38,309 nucleotides of DNA from Christensenellaceae bacterium (GTDB taxonomy: Bacteria > Bacillota > Clostridia > Christensenellales > UBA1242). The notes under the pieces are model-generated. The model did not search any database, had not been told where the DNA came from, and worked only from the letters and a program-made list of their open reading frames with translations. Made by a program: the position numbers and the translations under genes. This document shows positions 1-9,153 of the stretch, piece after piece. Where the stretch lies: assembly GCA_031256235.1 (NCBI GenBank), contig JAIRQZ010000052.1:1-38309 (forward strand), written 5' to 3'. The stretch's first letter is position 1. Every line of letters starts with the position of its first letter.

Positions 1-41
1 TACGTCCCGAACGTAGCGCGATACCACTTCGCCACACCCCG
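1..41 (-). tRNA. tRNA-Pro (CGG), truncated at window edge (5' portion only)
   Basis: Reverse complement CGGGGTGTGGCGAAGTGGTATCGCGCTACGTTCGGGACGTA: tRNA-Pro-like acceptor 5' strand, D-arm and anticodon loop TTCGGGA. Confidence 0.8.
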
Positions 42-95
42 ATGTTTGTTCGCCGATAGTCAAAATTGTATCATAAATACATATATATAATCAAT

Positions 96-320
96 ATGGA
101 AAAGATACAAACTTTCGGCACAAGGTGCTTTGTAAACAGGGACGTAGTCATCGAGCCCCCATGTGTGTCGCAAAAGGCTTCGTCCTCAAAGGCCAAGGCC
201 GAAAAGGTCAACTTGAAATTTGGGAAAATTCGGGTTCAAGTCACAGGTTCCAAAAAAGTTCGCGTATTACAAGACGGTAATGCCATGATTTTGTTGTTGG
301 AAGAAGCCCTGACCTGTTGA
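96..320 (+). CDS. hypothetical small protein
   Basis: ORF; ATG at 96 is 4 nt after TATAAT; stop abuts the convergent gene stop. Confidence 0.5.
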   Translation: MEKIQTFGTRCFVNRDVVIEPPCVSQKASSSKAKAEKVNLKFGKIRVQVTGSKKVRVLQDGNAMILLLEEALTC

Positions 321-1088
321 TTATTTTTTTCGGTCGCCAAACATCATAAATAAAATTCCAAGGAATCGAAGCATATATGCAAGGCTTACAAGCAATCCAG
401 CAAGATAGGTTAGGGCGGCGGCGTCAAGCACGCTTGCAACTGCGTTTTTTTCTTCTTGGTGCAAGTATCCGCCCGCATCAAGGAGTTTTTTTGCTCGTGC
501 GCTTGCGTTATATTCCGTGGGTAAGGTTATCAAATTGACAAGGAACGATATCATATACATTGCGCAAAATCCGATGATAACAAAGAACCAAAAGTCCTGA
601 CTGTACATGCCCATGATGTATGTGCCTGTTACGACAAGCGAGGCGATAAGCCCGATGATAATCAATGGCATAAGCAACTTGTTGATAAGGGAAGTGGACT
701 TTATGACAATTTGTCGGAACAAAAGTGGTAGATATTTTTGTTGATGCTGGATTGCATGGCCGACTTCGTGTGCCGCGACGCCAATTGCCGCCAAGGACGC
801 CGAATCGTAAACATCATCGCTTAAGCACACAAGTTTTTTGCGCGGGTCATAATGGTCGTTCAAGTGGCCTGGTATGTTGATAACTTCGATGTGACTGCAC
901 CCGTTTTCGTCCAACAATTTGCGGGCAATTTCCGCGCCCGTCAAATCACACGAGGCCCCAACCCGCGACAGTTCGTTAAATGCTCTTGATACCTTTAACT
1001 CGGCCCAAAGCGCGAAAAGGATTACAGGCAATATAAGGCACGAGCCTATGATGTACATAAACTCTGGTACATGTTCTGCTATGTTCAT
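321..1088 (-). CDS. neutral zinc metallopeptidase, YugP-like membrane protein
   Basis: HEVGH motif in AAHEVGHAIQHQ, YugP-like transmembrane organisation. Confidence 0.85.
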   Translation of the reverse strand: MNIAEHVPEFMYIIGSCLILPVILFALWAELKVSRAFNELSRVGASCDLTGAEIARKLLDENGCSHIEVINIPGHLNDHYDPRKKLVCLSDDVYDSASLAAIGVAAHEVGHAIQHQQKYLPLLFRQIVIKSTSLINKLLMPLIIIGLIASLVVTGTYIMGMYSQDFWFFVIIGFCAMYMISFLVNLITLPTEYNASARAKKLLDAGGYLHQEEKNAVASVLDAAALTYLAGLLVSLAYMLRFLGILFMMFGDRKK

Positions 1089-1170
1089 TCCTTATGATAG
1101 CGCAAAAATTTGGACTTGACAAAGTGTTTTCTTTATGGTAATAATTAATGATATTATTAAGGAGGCATTT

Positions 1171-1452
1171 ATGCAAACAAGTTTTGAACCATTTGAAAAG
1201 TACACACCTACGGGAGCAGATTTCCCGTACATGAAAGGGACAGACAAAAATTTAGAAGGATTTAATTATACGATTGGCGAACAAATGATGAAGGATGCTG
1301 CGCATTACGGTATCGAGTCTATGGAACAAACACTTGAAGAAAACTTCCCGCATTTTGCTATGCGTGCGACTGCCGTTGCCGTTGATACTGGCTCGAGGCG
1401 CAAGAAACTTAATGTTCCTGTAGGTTTCAGCCAGGACTTGACAAACAAGTAA
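1171..1452 (+). CDS. hypothetical protein
   Basis: ATG at 1171 preceded by AAGGAGGC; promoter TTGACA(1116)-17-TAATAA. Confidence 0.65.
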   Translation: MQTSFEPFEKYTPTGADFPYMKGTDKNLEGFNYTIGEQMMKDAAHYGIESMEQTLEENFPHFAMRATAVAVDTGSRRKKLNVPVGFSQDLTNK

Positions 1453-1495
1453 TTATATGGTACAATAGCCCAACTAAAGTTAACAGGAGGGTATT

Positions 1496-2629
1496 ATGAC
1501 ACTTGTGAAGAAAATAACTGCAATTACGGTGGGGCTTGTTTTAAGTAGTGCTGTGCTTGTAAATGCGCAAGAAGGCAAGACCGTAGGCGCAGGTAGCCGA
1601 GGCGGTTCCCAGGGACGTACATTTGGCACAAGCCAACCTACGCAGGGCCCAACTCAAGGCGGCCCACAAACCACCGGAACAGGAAGCCAAGGCAGTTCTG
1701 GAGGCCGGGACTTTGGAAACGGTGGTACAACACAAACGCCATCCCAGCCAGGCCAAAATCGAGGTGGCCCAGGGTCAGAACCCGCCCACGAAGACATAAT
1801 CAAAGACACAAAGTTGTTGCGTCGTGTTATATACGAAGATTACAACAAAATGCGTTGGATTGATATCGACCATGAAAACAATAAATACAAAGAACAATAC
1901 GGCGTTGAAGTTTGGACTACGATTAACAATACTGAAAACGTACGCGACCCCAAAAGAAGCGACCCGCGTTTTTATTTAATACGTTTACAAGACGGTTCCT
2001 TTATAACGGTTGGTAAACAGGTCGCCGATATTACGCGATACATCTCAACCCTTGAAAAGGTTAAGACTGCCCCAGCCACTGCGGTTACTACCGCGCCTGC
2101 GGTAAGCACCGAAAGGCGAAGCCCAGTTGGAGGCATCATTCCGCCCGCTGTAGCAAAGGCGACTCCTGCCCCGAAACCTGCAACGACCACGACGCCTGTG
2201 GCAAAGCCTGCGCCGAAACCTGCTACAACTGCACCAAAGGTCGCTGTTGTCGCTAAGCCTGCGCCTGCAAAGGCGGCCGTAAAACCTGCTGTCGTGGCCT
2301 CGAAACCACATCCTTATTACAGTTCGGACGAATATCGCAAGGCTCCTCGCCCAGGATACGAAAACGGATTTCGTTCGCCTCATTATTACACCGAGGCCGA
2401 CGCTCAACACGCTGACGAGATTATTCGCGCCGCGGACGAAGGCTCCGCAAAACAAGTTGTAAAGGACTCCATGAACGGCTCTACGGCGGCGGGCATAGGA
2501 ATCGGTATCGCGGCAACTTTGGCCGCTGGTGGATTGGCTTATGGTGCGCGACGCAAGTTTTCTACACAAAAGCCGAAATCCAAAGGTAGCAAAGACCCTG
2601 TCAACAGCCAAGTCGATTGGTACAAGTAA
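1496..2629 (+). CDS. secreted/surface low-complexity protein (Gly/Gln- then Pro/Ala/Lys-rich) with C-terminal TM segment
   Basis: Signal peptide MTLVKKITAITVGLVLSSAVLVNAQ, repeats KPAPKPATT, C-terminal GIGIGIAATLAAGGLAYGARRK; SD AGGAGGG; promoter TTGACA(1438)-17-TACAAT. Confidence 0.8.
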   Translation: MTLVKKITAITVGLVLSSAVLVNAQEGKTVGAGSRGGSQGRTFGTSQPTQGPTQGGPQTTGTGSQGSSGGRDFGNGGTTQTPSQPGQNRGGPGSEPAHEDIIKDTKLLRRVIYEDYNKMRWIDIDHENNKYKEQYGVEVWTTINNTENVRDPKRSDPRFYLIRLQDGSFITVGKQVADITRYISTLEKVKTAPATAVTTAPAVSTERRSPVGGIIPPAVAKATPAPKPATTTTPVAKPAPKPATTAPKVAVVAKPAPAKAAVKPAVVASKPHPYYSSDEYRKAPRPGYENGFRSPHYYTEADAQHADEIIRAADEGSAKQVVKDSMNGSTAAGIGIGIAATLAAGGLAYGARRKFSTQKPKSKGSKDPVNSQVDWYK

Positions 2630-2634
2630 TCAAC

Positions 2635-2664
2635 AAAAAGCGGTGTACAAACCGCTTTTTTTTT
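2635..2664 (+). terminator. intrinsic terminator
   Basis: AAAAAGCGGT-gtacaa-ACCGCTTTTT followed by further T residues, just after stop at 2629. Confidence 0.9.
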
Positions 2665-2696
2665 GTTACGCTTTACTGCGCGGGTTATATGGCCCT

Positions 2697-2771
2697 GCGG
2701 GTATAGTGTAACGGATAGCACATCGGTCTTCGGAACCGCTAGTTTGGGTTCAAATCCTAATACCCGCGCCA
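2697..2771 (+). tRNA. tRNA-Arg (TCG), CCA encoded
   Basis: GCGGGTA...TACCCGC acceptor pairing, anticodon loop CTTCGGA, GGTTCAAATCC T-arm, CCA. Confidence 0.85.
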
Positions 2772-2835
2772 ATTGGTGATGCGTCGAACTCTTTTTAGTA
2801 TTGCAATATTGCACAGTTTATGTTAAAATTAAGAA

Positions 2836-3279
2836 ATGAACGATACGCGAAAGAAAGTTCAAAAAGCCATAAATGAATTTGCGAACGGGATTAAGACGTT
2901 CAAATACAATGATGCGAACAAGTCCAATTGCGACATTGAATTCAATATGGGCTTTGTCGCAAAAGCGGAAAACGCTCATTTTGGCTATAAACTAGAAGAG
3001 GATGAATATAACCTTTCGTATAGGTTCAATAAGCAGTCTAAATGCAAAGGCAAAAACGATTTGTACGCGTACCGCGAAATAGAATATTCTCCCATTCGTG
3101 AACATTTAACGCTTAGCCATGGAGGAACATCTAAGGATGGGAAGTTAACAGACACATCTGGGTTTTTAAACTTTGGTAGATATATCAGAACAAGTGAAAA
3201 AGAAAATAAGTATTTGTTGCGTCAATTAAAATCTTCCTTGAAAGATATCACGAAACATATTGACACTTCGTCCGTATAA
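2836..3279 (+). CDS. hypothetical protein
   Basis: ORF with promoter TTGCAA-17-TAAAAT 6 nt before ATG. Confidence 0.6.
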   Translation: MNDTRKKVQKAINEFANGIKTFKYNDANKSNCDIEFNMGFVAKAENAHFGYKLEEDEYNLSYRFNKQSKCKGKNDLYAYREIEYSPIREHLTLSHGGTSKDGKLTDTSGFLNFGRYIRTSEKENKYLLRQLKSSLKDITKHIDTSSV

Positions 3280-3285
3280 ATATTT

Positions 3286-4599
3286 GTGGATATTTTAAAA
3301 CAGGTCGCCGATGCGAATGTCAAGTTTATCGAGTTGCAATTTACCGACATTTTGGGCTTTTGCAAAAGCGTTTCCGTGCCCGTCAGCCAAATTGAAAAAG
3401 TGCTTGACGGCAAGTGCATGTTTGACGGGTCTTCGGTCGAGGGATTTGTTCGCATCCAAGAATCCGACATGCGCCTTGTCCCCGACATAAATACTTTTTT
3501 AATTTTGCCTTATATGGACGAAAGGTATAAAACCGCCCGCATCATATGTGATGTGTATACAACCGAAAACAAGCCCTTTGAGGGCGACCCGCGGTGGGTA
3601 TTGAAAAAAGTCCTGCGTAGGGCAAGCGACATGGGCTACGCCGTCAACATCGGCCCAGAGTGCGAATTCTTTTTGTTTGGCATGGCGCAGGGCAAGCCGA
3701 CCTTGCAAGACACCGACAGTTGTGGCTATTTTGACCTTGCGCCAATGGACCTTGGCGACACTTGCCGTAAAGCGATTTGTGTGGCGCTTGAGCAAATGGG
3801 GTTTGTAATTGAAACAAGTCACCACGAATGTGCGCCAGGCCAACACGAGATTGACTTCAAGTACGGCGACGCCCTGAAAATGGCGGATGACATTGTCACT
3901 TTTAAAACAACGGTAAAGGCCGTTGCCATGCAACATGGCTTGCATGCGACCTTTATGCCAAAGCCCAAGCAGGGCATTGCGGGCTCGGGCATGCATGTAA
4001 ACATTTCGCTTGATTGTATAAAAACAGGCGTTAACCTTTTCTGTGATGATACGACAGGAGGGCTTTCGCGTGTCGCGATGAGTTTTATCGCGGGCTTGAT
4101 GGAGCATGTGCCGTCGTTCACGGTCATTACGAATCCGCTTGTGAACTCGTACAAGCGGCTTGTGTCGGGTCACGAGGCGCCTGTATATATTGCGTACAGC
4201 TTCAAAAACCGAAGTCCCCTTATAAGGATTCCGTCGGCCAGCGGGAAGTCAACACGAATCGAATTGCGCAGTCCAGATCCAAGTTGCAACCCATATTTGG
4301 CTCTTGCCACCGTGATTGCCTCTGGGCTTGACGGAATCAAAAATGACTTGACTCCGCCCGCAAGCGTTGACGAAAACATCTATGAATTGCCCGAACAAAA
4401 AAGGAAAGACCTTGGCATTGAAAACTTGCCCAACAGTTTGTACACGGCGCTGGGGCTGTTTGAAAAAAGTAAATTTATGCGGGACACGCTTGGTGACCAC
4501 ATAACTGGCAAATATATTGAAGCCAAATATAAAGAATGGCAAGAGTACAAGACCCAAATTTCGGATTGGGAGATTGAAACCTATTTGACCAAGTATTAA
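3286..4599 (+). CDS. glnA: type I glutamine synthetase
   Basis: MFDGSSVEGF, GPECEFFLF, GSGMHVNISL, RIPSASGKSTRIELRSPDPSCNPYLALA motifs; GTG start. Confidence 0.95.
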   Translation: MDILKQVADANVKFIELQFTDILGFCKSVSVPVSQIEKVLDGKCMFDGSSVEGFVRIQESDMRLVPDINTFLILPYMDERYKTARIICDVYTTENKPFEGDPRWVLKKVLRRASDMGYAVNIGPECEFFLFGMAQGKPTLQDTDSCGYFDLAPMDLGDTCRKAICVALEQMGFVIETSHHECAPGQHEIDFKYGDALKMADDIVTFKTTVKAVAMQHGLHATFMPKPKQGIAGSGMHVNISLDCIKTGVNLFCDDTTGGLSRVAMSFIAGLMEHVPSFTVITNPLVNSYKRLVSGHEAPVYIAYSFKNRSPLIRIPSASGKSTRIELRSPDPSCNPYLALATVIASGLDGIKNDLTPPASVDENIYELPEQKRKDLGIENLPNSLYTALGLFEKSKFMRDTLGDHITGKYIEAKYKEWQEYKTQISDWEIETYLTKY

Positions 4600-6311
4600 T
4601 TGTACGTTTCTTTGTATGCCTTGGCCCAAAGTTCTTCGTTGCGTTTGCGCATTTCTTCGGGTTGGGTGCATGGGATTACAGGCAATATGTTAAGCGTAAA
4701 TTCTTGTACAGGGAAGCCGTCGTGTCCGATTTTATCCGAGTCGCGCAGAGTTATAAAGCAAGGTATTACGGGCACTCCAGCCTTTTTGGCGATGACAAAG
4801 GCACCGTCTTTTATTGGGCGGGGTTTGCGATAGTTCCACCACATTTCTTGTTCGGGATAAATCAAAACCTTATGCCCGCGTGCAAGTAGGGTCTTTGTCG
4901 CCTTGATGCATTCAAGCGTCAATCGCATGTTGGTGTGGCTGATAGGCAAGGTGTCGGCGTGGCGCACGATAAAACCCACTTTGCCAGGGATAGCGTAGTT
5001 GGAATCCTTGATGATTTTATAAAGCCGTAATTTGCCAAGGGCCTTTTCAAGTCCGCGATACACAACACCGTTGTCAAAGATATTAATGTGATTGCATGTA
5101 ACTACGGCGCCACCCTTAAAACCCGCCAAGTTTTCGGTTCCGCGCGCCTGACCCATCACGACATCGCCGCGCTTCATCATTTTTATATAAAAGCGGAGTC
5201 CCACATGATAGGCGATTTTAGTTTTGACTTTATTAACAAGTTTGCGGTCAAGAAAATCAATCTTTCTTATGTCGAGGGGTTTTGTAAACGGTGACTCGAT
5301 TTCGACGGGATGGTCGAACTGTTTGTTTTTTTCGTTAAGGGCAATTTTCTCCAAAACTTCAAGTCGGTCGATAGCCTTGTAATTCGGGTTGCCGATTTTT
5401 ACAAGCATAGGAACTTTCGCGTTTTTTAATTCGCCCGCAAGTTTCAAAAGCGTTGTTATTCGTGTCTTGTCTTCACCTGCAAGGTCGTTTTGAACACCTG
5501 CGGCCAAGACATCTTTGTACGCTGTTTTATTTGCGTACTTCCAAAATAAATCCGCATACATGACACCATGCATACGCCACGGTTTGTTGAACAAGTTGTA
5601 ATGCACAAGTTTGATGTCCTGCACGGGAATTTCTTTGCCACCGACGGTGATAGGCGTCTTGTTCCACGCAAGGGGGAGCAGGTGAACGCGACCATAGCAA
5701 ATCAAGTTAAGGTAATCTTGGTCAGGGGCAATTTCAAGGCGATACTTTTTTAAAAGCGAGAACAAAGTTTCTTTAAGTTTGATTTTACGAAGCATGTCGG
5801 TGTTTAACAGCAACACACCGCTGTTAAAGTAATAAGGGATTTTTACGCCAAGGAAATTTTGTGCATAACCGACGAAATCGGGCACTTCGTTGACCGTGTC
5901 GCAAGTGGCGGCGCCCAAATAATTATCACCAAGGTCAACCGACCAAAGTTCGCTTATGTCCGCATTCAAAATAACGTCACAGTCCAAGTATATGGCCTTG
6001 TCATATTCGGGGAACATTTCGGGTATAAACACGCGGTAAAAAATTGTCTTTGACCAAACGCGAGTATCCAACTTGTCCTTGATTTGGGCGACTGTGTCCG
6101 TTATGTCGCTTAAAATTATTTTCATATTCGGTCGATTAAACACTTCAAAACTGCGACGATTTTCTTCCGTCAAACTTTCAAACAAGATATGGATGTTGTA
6201 ATTGAAGTCTTTTGACGCGCGGTCGGCAAGGGACGTAAGCGCCACATGCAAAACATGGATGTAATGGTCGTCGACGGCGAAGAAGACAGGAATTGTTTTA
6301 TCTTTAATCAT
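4596..6311 (-). CDS. fusion: GT8-family glycosyltransferase (N-term) + PlsC/AGPAT-like acyltransferase (C-term)
   Basis: N-term IPVFFAVDDHYIHVLHVALTSL...YLDCDVI...YFNSGVLLLN...DQDYLN (GT8); C-term CNHINIFD (HX4D) and PEQEMWW...GVPVIPCFI (acyltransferase). Confidence 0.88.
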   Translation of the reverse strand: MIKDKTIPVFFAVDDHYIHVLHVALTSLADRASKDFNYNIHILFESLTEENRRSFEVFNRPNMKIILSDITDTVAQIKDKLDTRVWSKTIFYRVFIPEMFPEYDKAIYLDCDVILNADISELWSVDLGDNYLGAATCDTVNEVPDFVGYAQNFLGVKIPYYFNSGVLLLNTDMLRKIKLKETLFSLLKKYRLEIAPDQDYLNLICYGRVHLLPLAWNKTPITVGGKEIPVQDIKLVHYNLFNKPWRMHGVMYADLFWKYANKTAYKDVLAAGVQNDLAGEDKTRITTLLKLAGELKNAKVPMLVKIGNPNYKAIDRLEVLEKIALNEKNKQFDHPVEIESPFTKPLDIRKIDFLDRKLVNKVKTKIAYHVGLRFYIKMMKRGDVVMGQARGTENLAGFKGGAVVTCNHINIFDNGVVYRGLEKALGKLRLYKIIKDSNYAIPGKVGFIVRHADTLPISHTNMRLTLECIKATKTLLARGHKVLIYPEQEMWWNYRKPRPIKDGAFVIAKKAGVPVIPCFITLRDSDKIGHDGFPVQEFTLNILPVIPCTQPEEMRKRNEELWAKAYKETYN

Positions 6312-6408
6312 TGGTGTACTTCCATAGTATTAACATTAGCATTAAAATCACATATAATGCAAACTTTAATTGACATTTTGTGCAGTTTAAGGCAAACTTA
6401 ATACATTC

Positions 6409-7176
6409 ATGGCGGACAAAACTAACGATATTACATTCTTGATGGCTGGAGCCCCTATGTCGGGACTTGGCGACACCGTCGCATTCAAAAAAGCATATAA
6501 CCAAGGCACGAACATGTTGCTTTTGGACTTTGGAAGTAAAATAGGAAAAGCATTAGAAGAAACCGATGTGCTGGACGACGTAGACAACGTTGTCGCGTTT
6601 GGGTCGCATATCCATAACGACCACGTGGGTGGGGCAAAGGTATTGCAAACCTATTGCGAAAAGTACGGGGCAAAACTCCAGTTTTTGATGCCCGACATCA
6701 AACGCCAAAGGGCGCAATTATTAAGCGCGTTAACCGCCCTGGGTATTGATAAAATCCGAACAACTACGGCGGACGAGGCCGCGGCAATGATGAACTTAAG
6801 GCGCATCGAGTTCGAGGCAATGGACCACAATAGGTTCGATACCGAATTCAAGCACTTCCGCGTGGATACGACCGCGCTTATAATGGAAAACCAATACGGT
6901 GTAAAGAAAGTTTACGCGGCGGACAACAATGACAAAAAGTTTATACGTAGTATCTTAAAAGACAAACAACTTAAAGAACTGAATCTGGAAATGACATTTA
7001 TAAGGCACGGCCTTGGGGTGCACTTTACGGTAAACAAAGCCGACAAAGTCACAGAGGCCGAAAACATCCAAAACAAAAGCGTCATACGTGGCATGCACTT
7101 TGTTTCAAAAGAAGTTTCCGACGAAGCCAAAAGAAGAGGCTATCGTTCGGCACTTGACGACATTTATACAAAGTAA
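6409..7176 (+). CDS. MBL-fold metallohydrolase-like protein
   Basis: SHIHNDHVGG (HxHxDH) motif. Confidence 0.7.
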   Translation: MADKTNDITFLMAGAPMSGLGDTVAFKKAYNQGTNMLLLDFGSKIGKALEETDVLDDVDNVVAFGSHIHNDHVGGAKVLQTYCEKYGAKLQFLMPDIKRQRAQLLSALTALGIDKIRTTTADEAAAMMNLRRIEFEAMDHNRFDTEFKHFRVDTTALIMENQYGVKKVYAADNNDKKFIRSILKDKQLKELNLEMTFIRHGLGVHFTVNKADKVTEAENIQNKSVIRGMHFVSKEVSDEAKRRGYRSALDDIYTK

Positions 7177-7776
7177 TTATTTTCTTAATTTATGCACTTC
7201 TTGTTCGTATTTTAAAACAATGTCTTGTTCTGCTTTTAATAATTCATACAAGGATTCGGCCTTTTTAAGCGCGACACGTATCTCGACGAATTTTATGAAC
7301 AAGTCGTGCACGCTGTGATAGTAGTTGTAATTATTCTTCGAAAGCAGTGTTTGAATATAATGTGCCAGAGATTTTTCACTTTCATGATATGCATCAATGG
7401 CCGATTGCTCTTTGGTTAGGTCACTTGATTCGAATGCATCACCGAAACTTCTGTCCTTTGAAGATAATACTGTGTTAAAACATTTTTTGCATCTTGAAAG
7501 ATAAATTTGTATGACCTCGTCATCGCGCAAAACTTGTGCACGCTCTTTACTCTTTTCTTGCCTGTGTTTTTTATGTTCAAACAAAAACTGTACAAACGTA
7601 ACCGTTATAATGATTCCTATAAGTTCCGTATTAAGATGTGGCCAGTATTTTCCAATATCCTTTACAAAAACAAAATGAATAACAAGGATAACCGTCGTCA
7701 AAAGCACAAGGACAACAAAGGCGGGGGATTGCATAAATTTGATACTTGAATGTAAAAACTTCTTTCGTCTTGTCAT
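7177..7776 (-). CDS. hypothetical membrane protein (two TM segments)
   Basis: Hydrophobic segments near N-term (FVVLVLLTTVILVIHFVFV; ELIGIIITVTFVQFLF). Confidence 0.65.
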   Translation of the reverse strand: MTRRKKFLHSSIKFMQSPAFVVLVLLTTVILVIHFVFVKDIGKYWPHLNTELIGIIITVTFVQFLFEHKKHRQEKSKERAQVLRDDEVIQIYLSRCKKCFNTVLSSKDRSFGDAFESSDLTKEQSAIDAYHESEKSLAHYIQTLLSKNNYNYYHSVHDLFIKFVEIRVALKKAESLYELLKAEQDIVLKYEQEVHKLRK

Positions 7777-7807
7777 TGCATTATTTTAACACATAAGGCT
7801 TTGACGG

Positions 7808-8620
7808 TCAATCCACAAAGTAAAGATTGTTTCTGCCGTCGCGTACCGTCATTTTGACGCTGTGCGTGCCGTCGCCTTGGCGTAATACGCCTTGGTTTTG
7901 TTTGGCGTCCATAAGCCTGCTGTGCCCGTCGCGGTGGTACAATTCAATCGCGTATATGCTCAAGTAGTTGTTTGCAAAGCCCTTTAACGTTACGGTGCTG
8001 TGTCCGTCGCGACAATACGTTTCCACTTTCGTAAAGGTACCATTGACAGTAATGTTTCCGCCTCGGCAGTTTATGTCAAGCACACCGGCCTGGCAATCCG
8101 TGACACTTACTCCGCCGTCGACGTTGACTATTTTAATTCTTTCAAGGCCTTTGATGCCATTCAAGTTTATGGGACTGTCACGTCCGATAATTTCAAGTTG
8201 ACCTGTAAAGCCAGTTGGCACGGAAAGATTGACCCTGCCATGCTTTGGGATACCCCAACTTAAGGACCGTAATATGTCGGAAAACCTTACGAAATTGCGG
8301 ATGCGGAAGACAGGGGATTCGGATTCAAACCAGTTATTTTTGTTGTCGACGCGTGTGTTTTTGCTGTGCTCGTAATAAGTTATGCAAAACTCTGGCTCGG
8401 ATGTCGCCGTGACAGTTACCTTAAGGTCCGCAACGTCAATCGTGATCTTGTCGGTTGCGGTGAAGGTTTTTGTTTGTTCGGTATAGTATTTTTCTTGGGT
8501 CGCGTCGGCGTGAATTTTTGTAAAATCAAACTGGTAAACAAAAAGCCCGATGATTCCAAGCGACAACCCCAAAAGTATAGCGCCCAAGTATATCCACTTA
8601 AGATTTTTAAAAAACTTCAT
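7808..8620 (-). CDS. DUF4097-type putative adhesin with N-terminal TM
   Basis: N-term TM then beta-solenoid-like region; third gene of PadR-DUF1700-DUF4097 arrangement; 4-nt overlap with upstream gene. Confidence 0.75.
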   Translation of the reverse strand: MKFFKNLKWIYLGAILLGLSLGIIGLFVYQFDFTKIHADATQEKYYTEQTKTFTATDKITIDVADLKVTVTATSEPEFCITYYEHSKNTRVDNKNNWFESESPVFRIRNFVRFSDILRSLSWGIPKHGRVNLSVPTGFTGQLEIIGRDSPINLNGIKGLERIKIVNVDGGVSVTDCQAGVLDINCRGGNITVNGTFTKVETYCRDGHSTVTLKGFANNYLSIYAIELYHRDGHSRLMDAKQNQGVLRQGDGTHSVKMTVRDGRNNLYFVD

Positions 8621-9153
8621 TTTACTTTCTCCTTTTTTCTTTTTGCAAGGCCGAAAAACTTTACGCTAAGCCATACGTTGAATTTCAAAACGAACTTGAC
8701 GGCAAAGTAGCCGATGATACCTACAATTCCCGAAGCCACAAGAACCGAGCCCACATTAAGCAGTACATAGCCCGCCGATTCGGTGCCCATAAGCCCGAAA
8801 GCCACGATAAGCGACCAAACAACGCCCGCCATAGCGCTTATCGCAAGCGAGAACGCGGCCGCATTGAACGATAGAAAAATGGCGATAAATGCAATCCCCA
8901 GGCCAAGCAACGCAGGGGCAGCCCAAGGCGACACAAATAATGCGCCAAGCACAATCCATGTCTTGCCTTTGCCTCGCTTGGTGCTTTCTTTTTCCAATTC
9001 TTTCTTTGAAAACTCGTACGACAACACTTTTATAACTGCTGTTTCGGTTTCGCCTGCGTCAAGCCTGTCACTTATAAGTTCGTCGTAATACGCGACCAAT
9101 GCTTCGTCGCCAGATTCGCGTTTGATTCTTTTCAAAAACTGTTCCTTATTCAT
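8617..9153 (-). CDS. DUF1700/HAAS-domain membrane protein
   Basis: N-term MNKEQFLKRI...YYDELISDRLDAGETE followed by several TM segments; follows PadR. Confidence 0.8.
   Translation of the reverse strand: MNKEQFLKRIKRESGDEALVAYYDELISDRLDAGETETAVIKVLSYEFSKKELEKESTKRGKGKTWIVLGALFVSPWAAPALLGLGIAFIAIFLSFNAAAFSLAISAMAGVVWSLIVAFGLMGTESAGYVLLNVGSVLVASGIVGIIGYFAVKFVLKFNVWLSVKFFGLAKRKKEKVK

Noticed and set aside
2045-2611. 188-aa Arg/Ser-rich antisense ORF
   Set aside because: Composition is a shadow of the Pro/Ala/Lys-rich gene 1496-2629 on the other strand; no initiation signals or recognisable domain.
3280-3300. glnA RNA/glutamine riboswitch upstream of glnA
   Set aside because: Only 6 nt separate the preceding ORF from the GTG start; no room for a separate leader, and TATAAA lies 5 nt before the start.
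3499-4173. 224-aa ORF antisense to glnA
   Set aside because: glnA on the + strand is unambiguous; antisense ORF has no initiation signal or domain.
6360-6408. TTGACA at 6370 as a leaderless-type promoter for the MBL-like gene 6409
   Set aside because: No acceptable -10 at 16-18 bp; the TTAATA/TAATAC near the ATG is about 22 bp away, so it was left out of the leaderless list.
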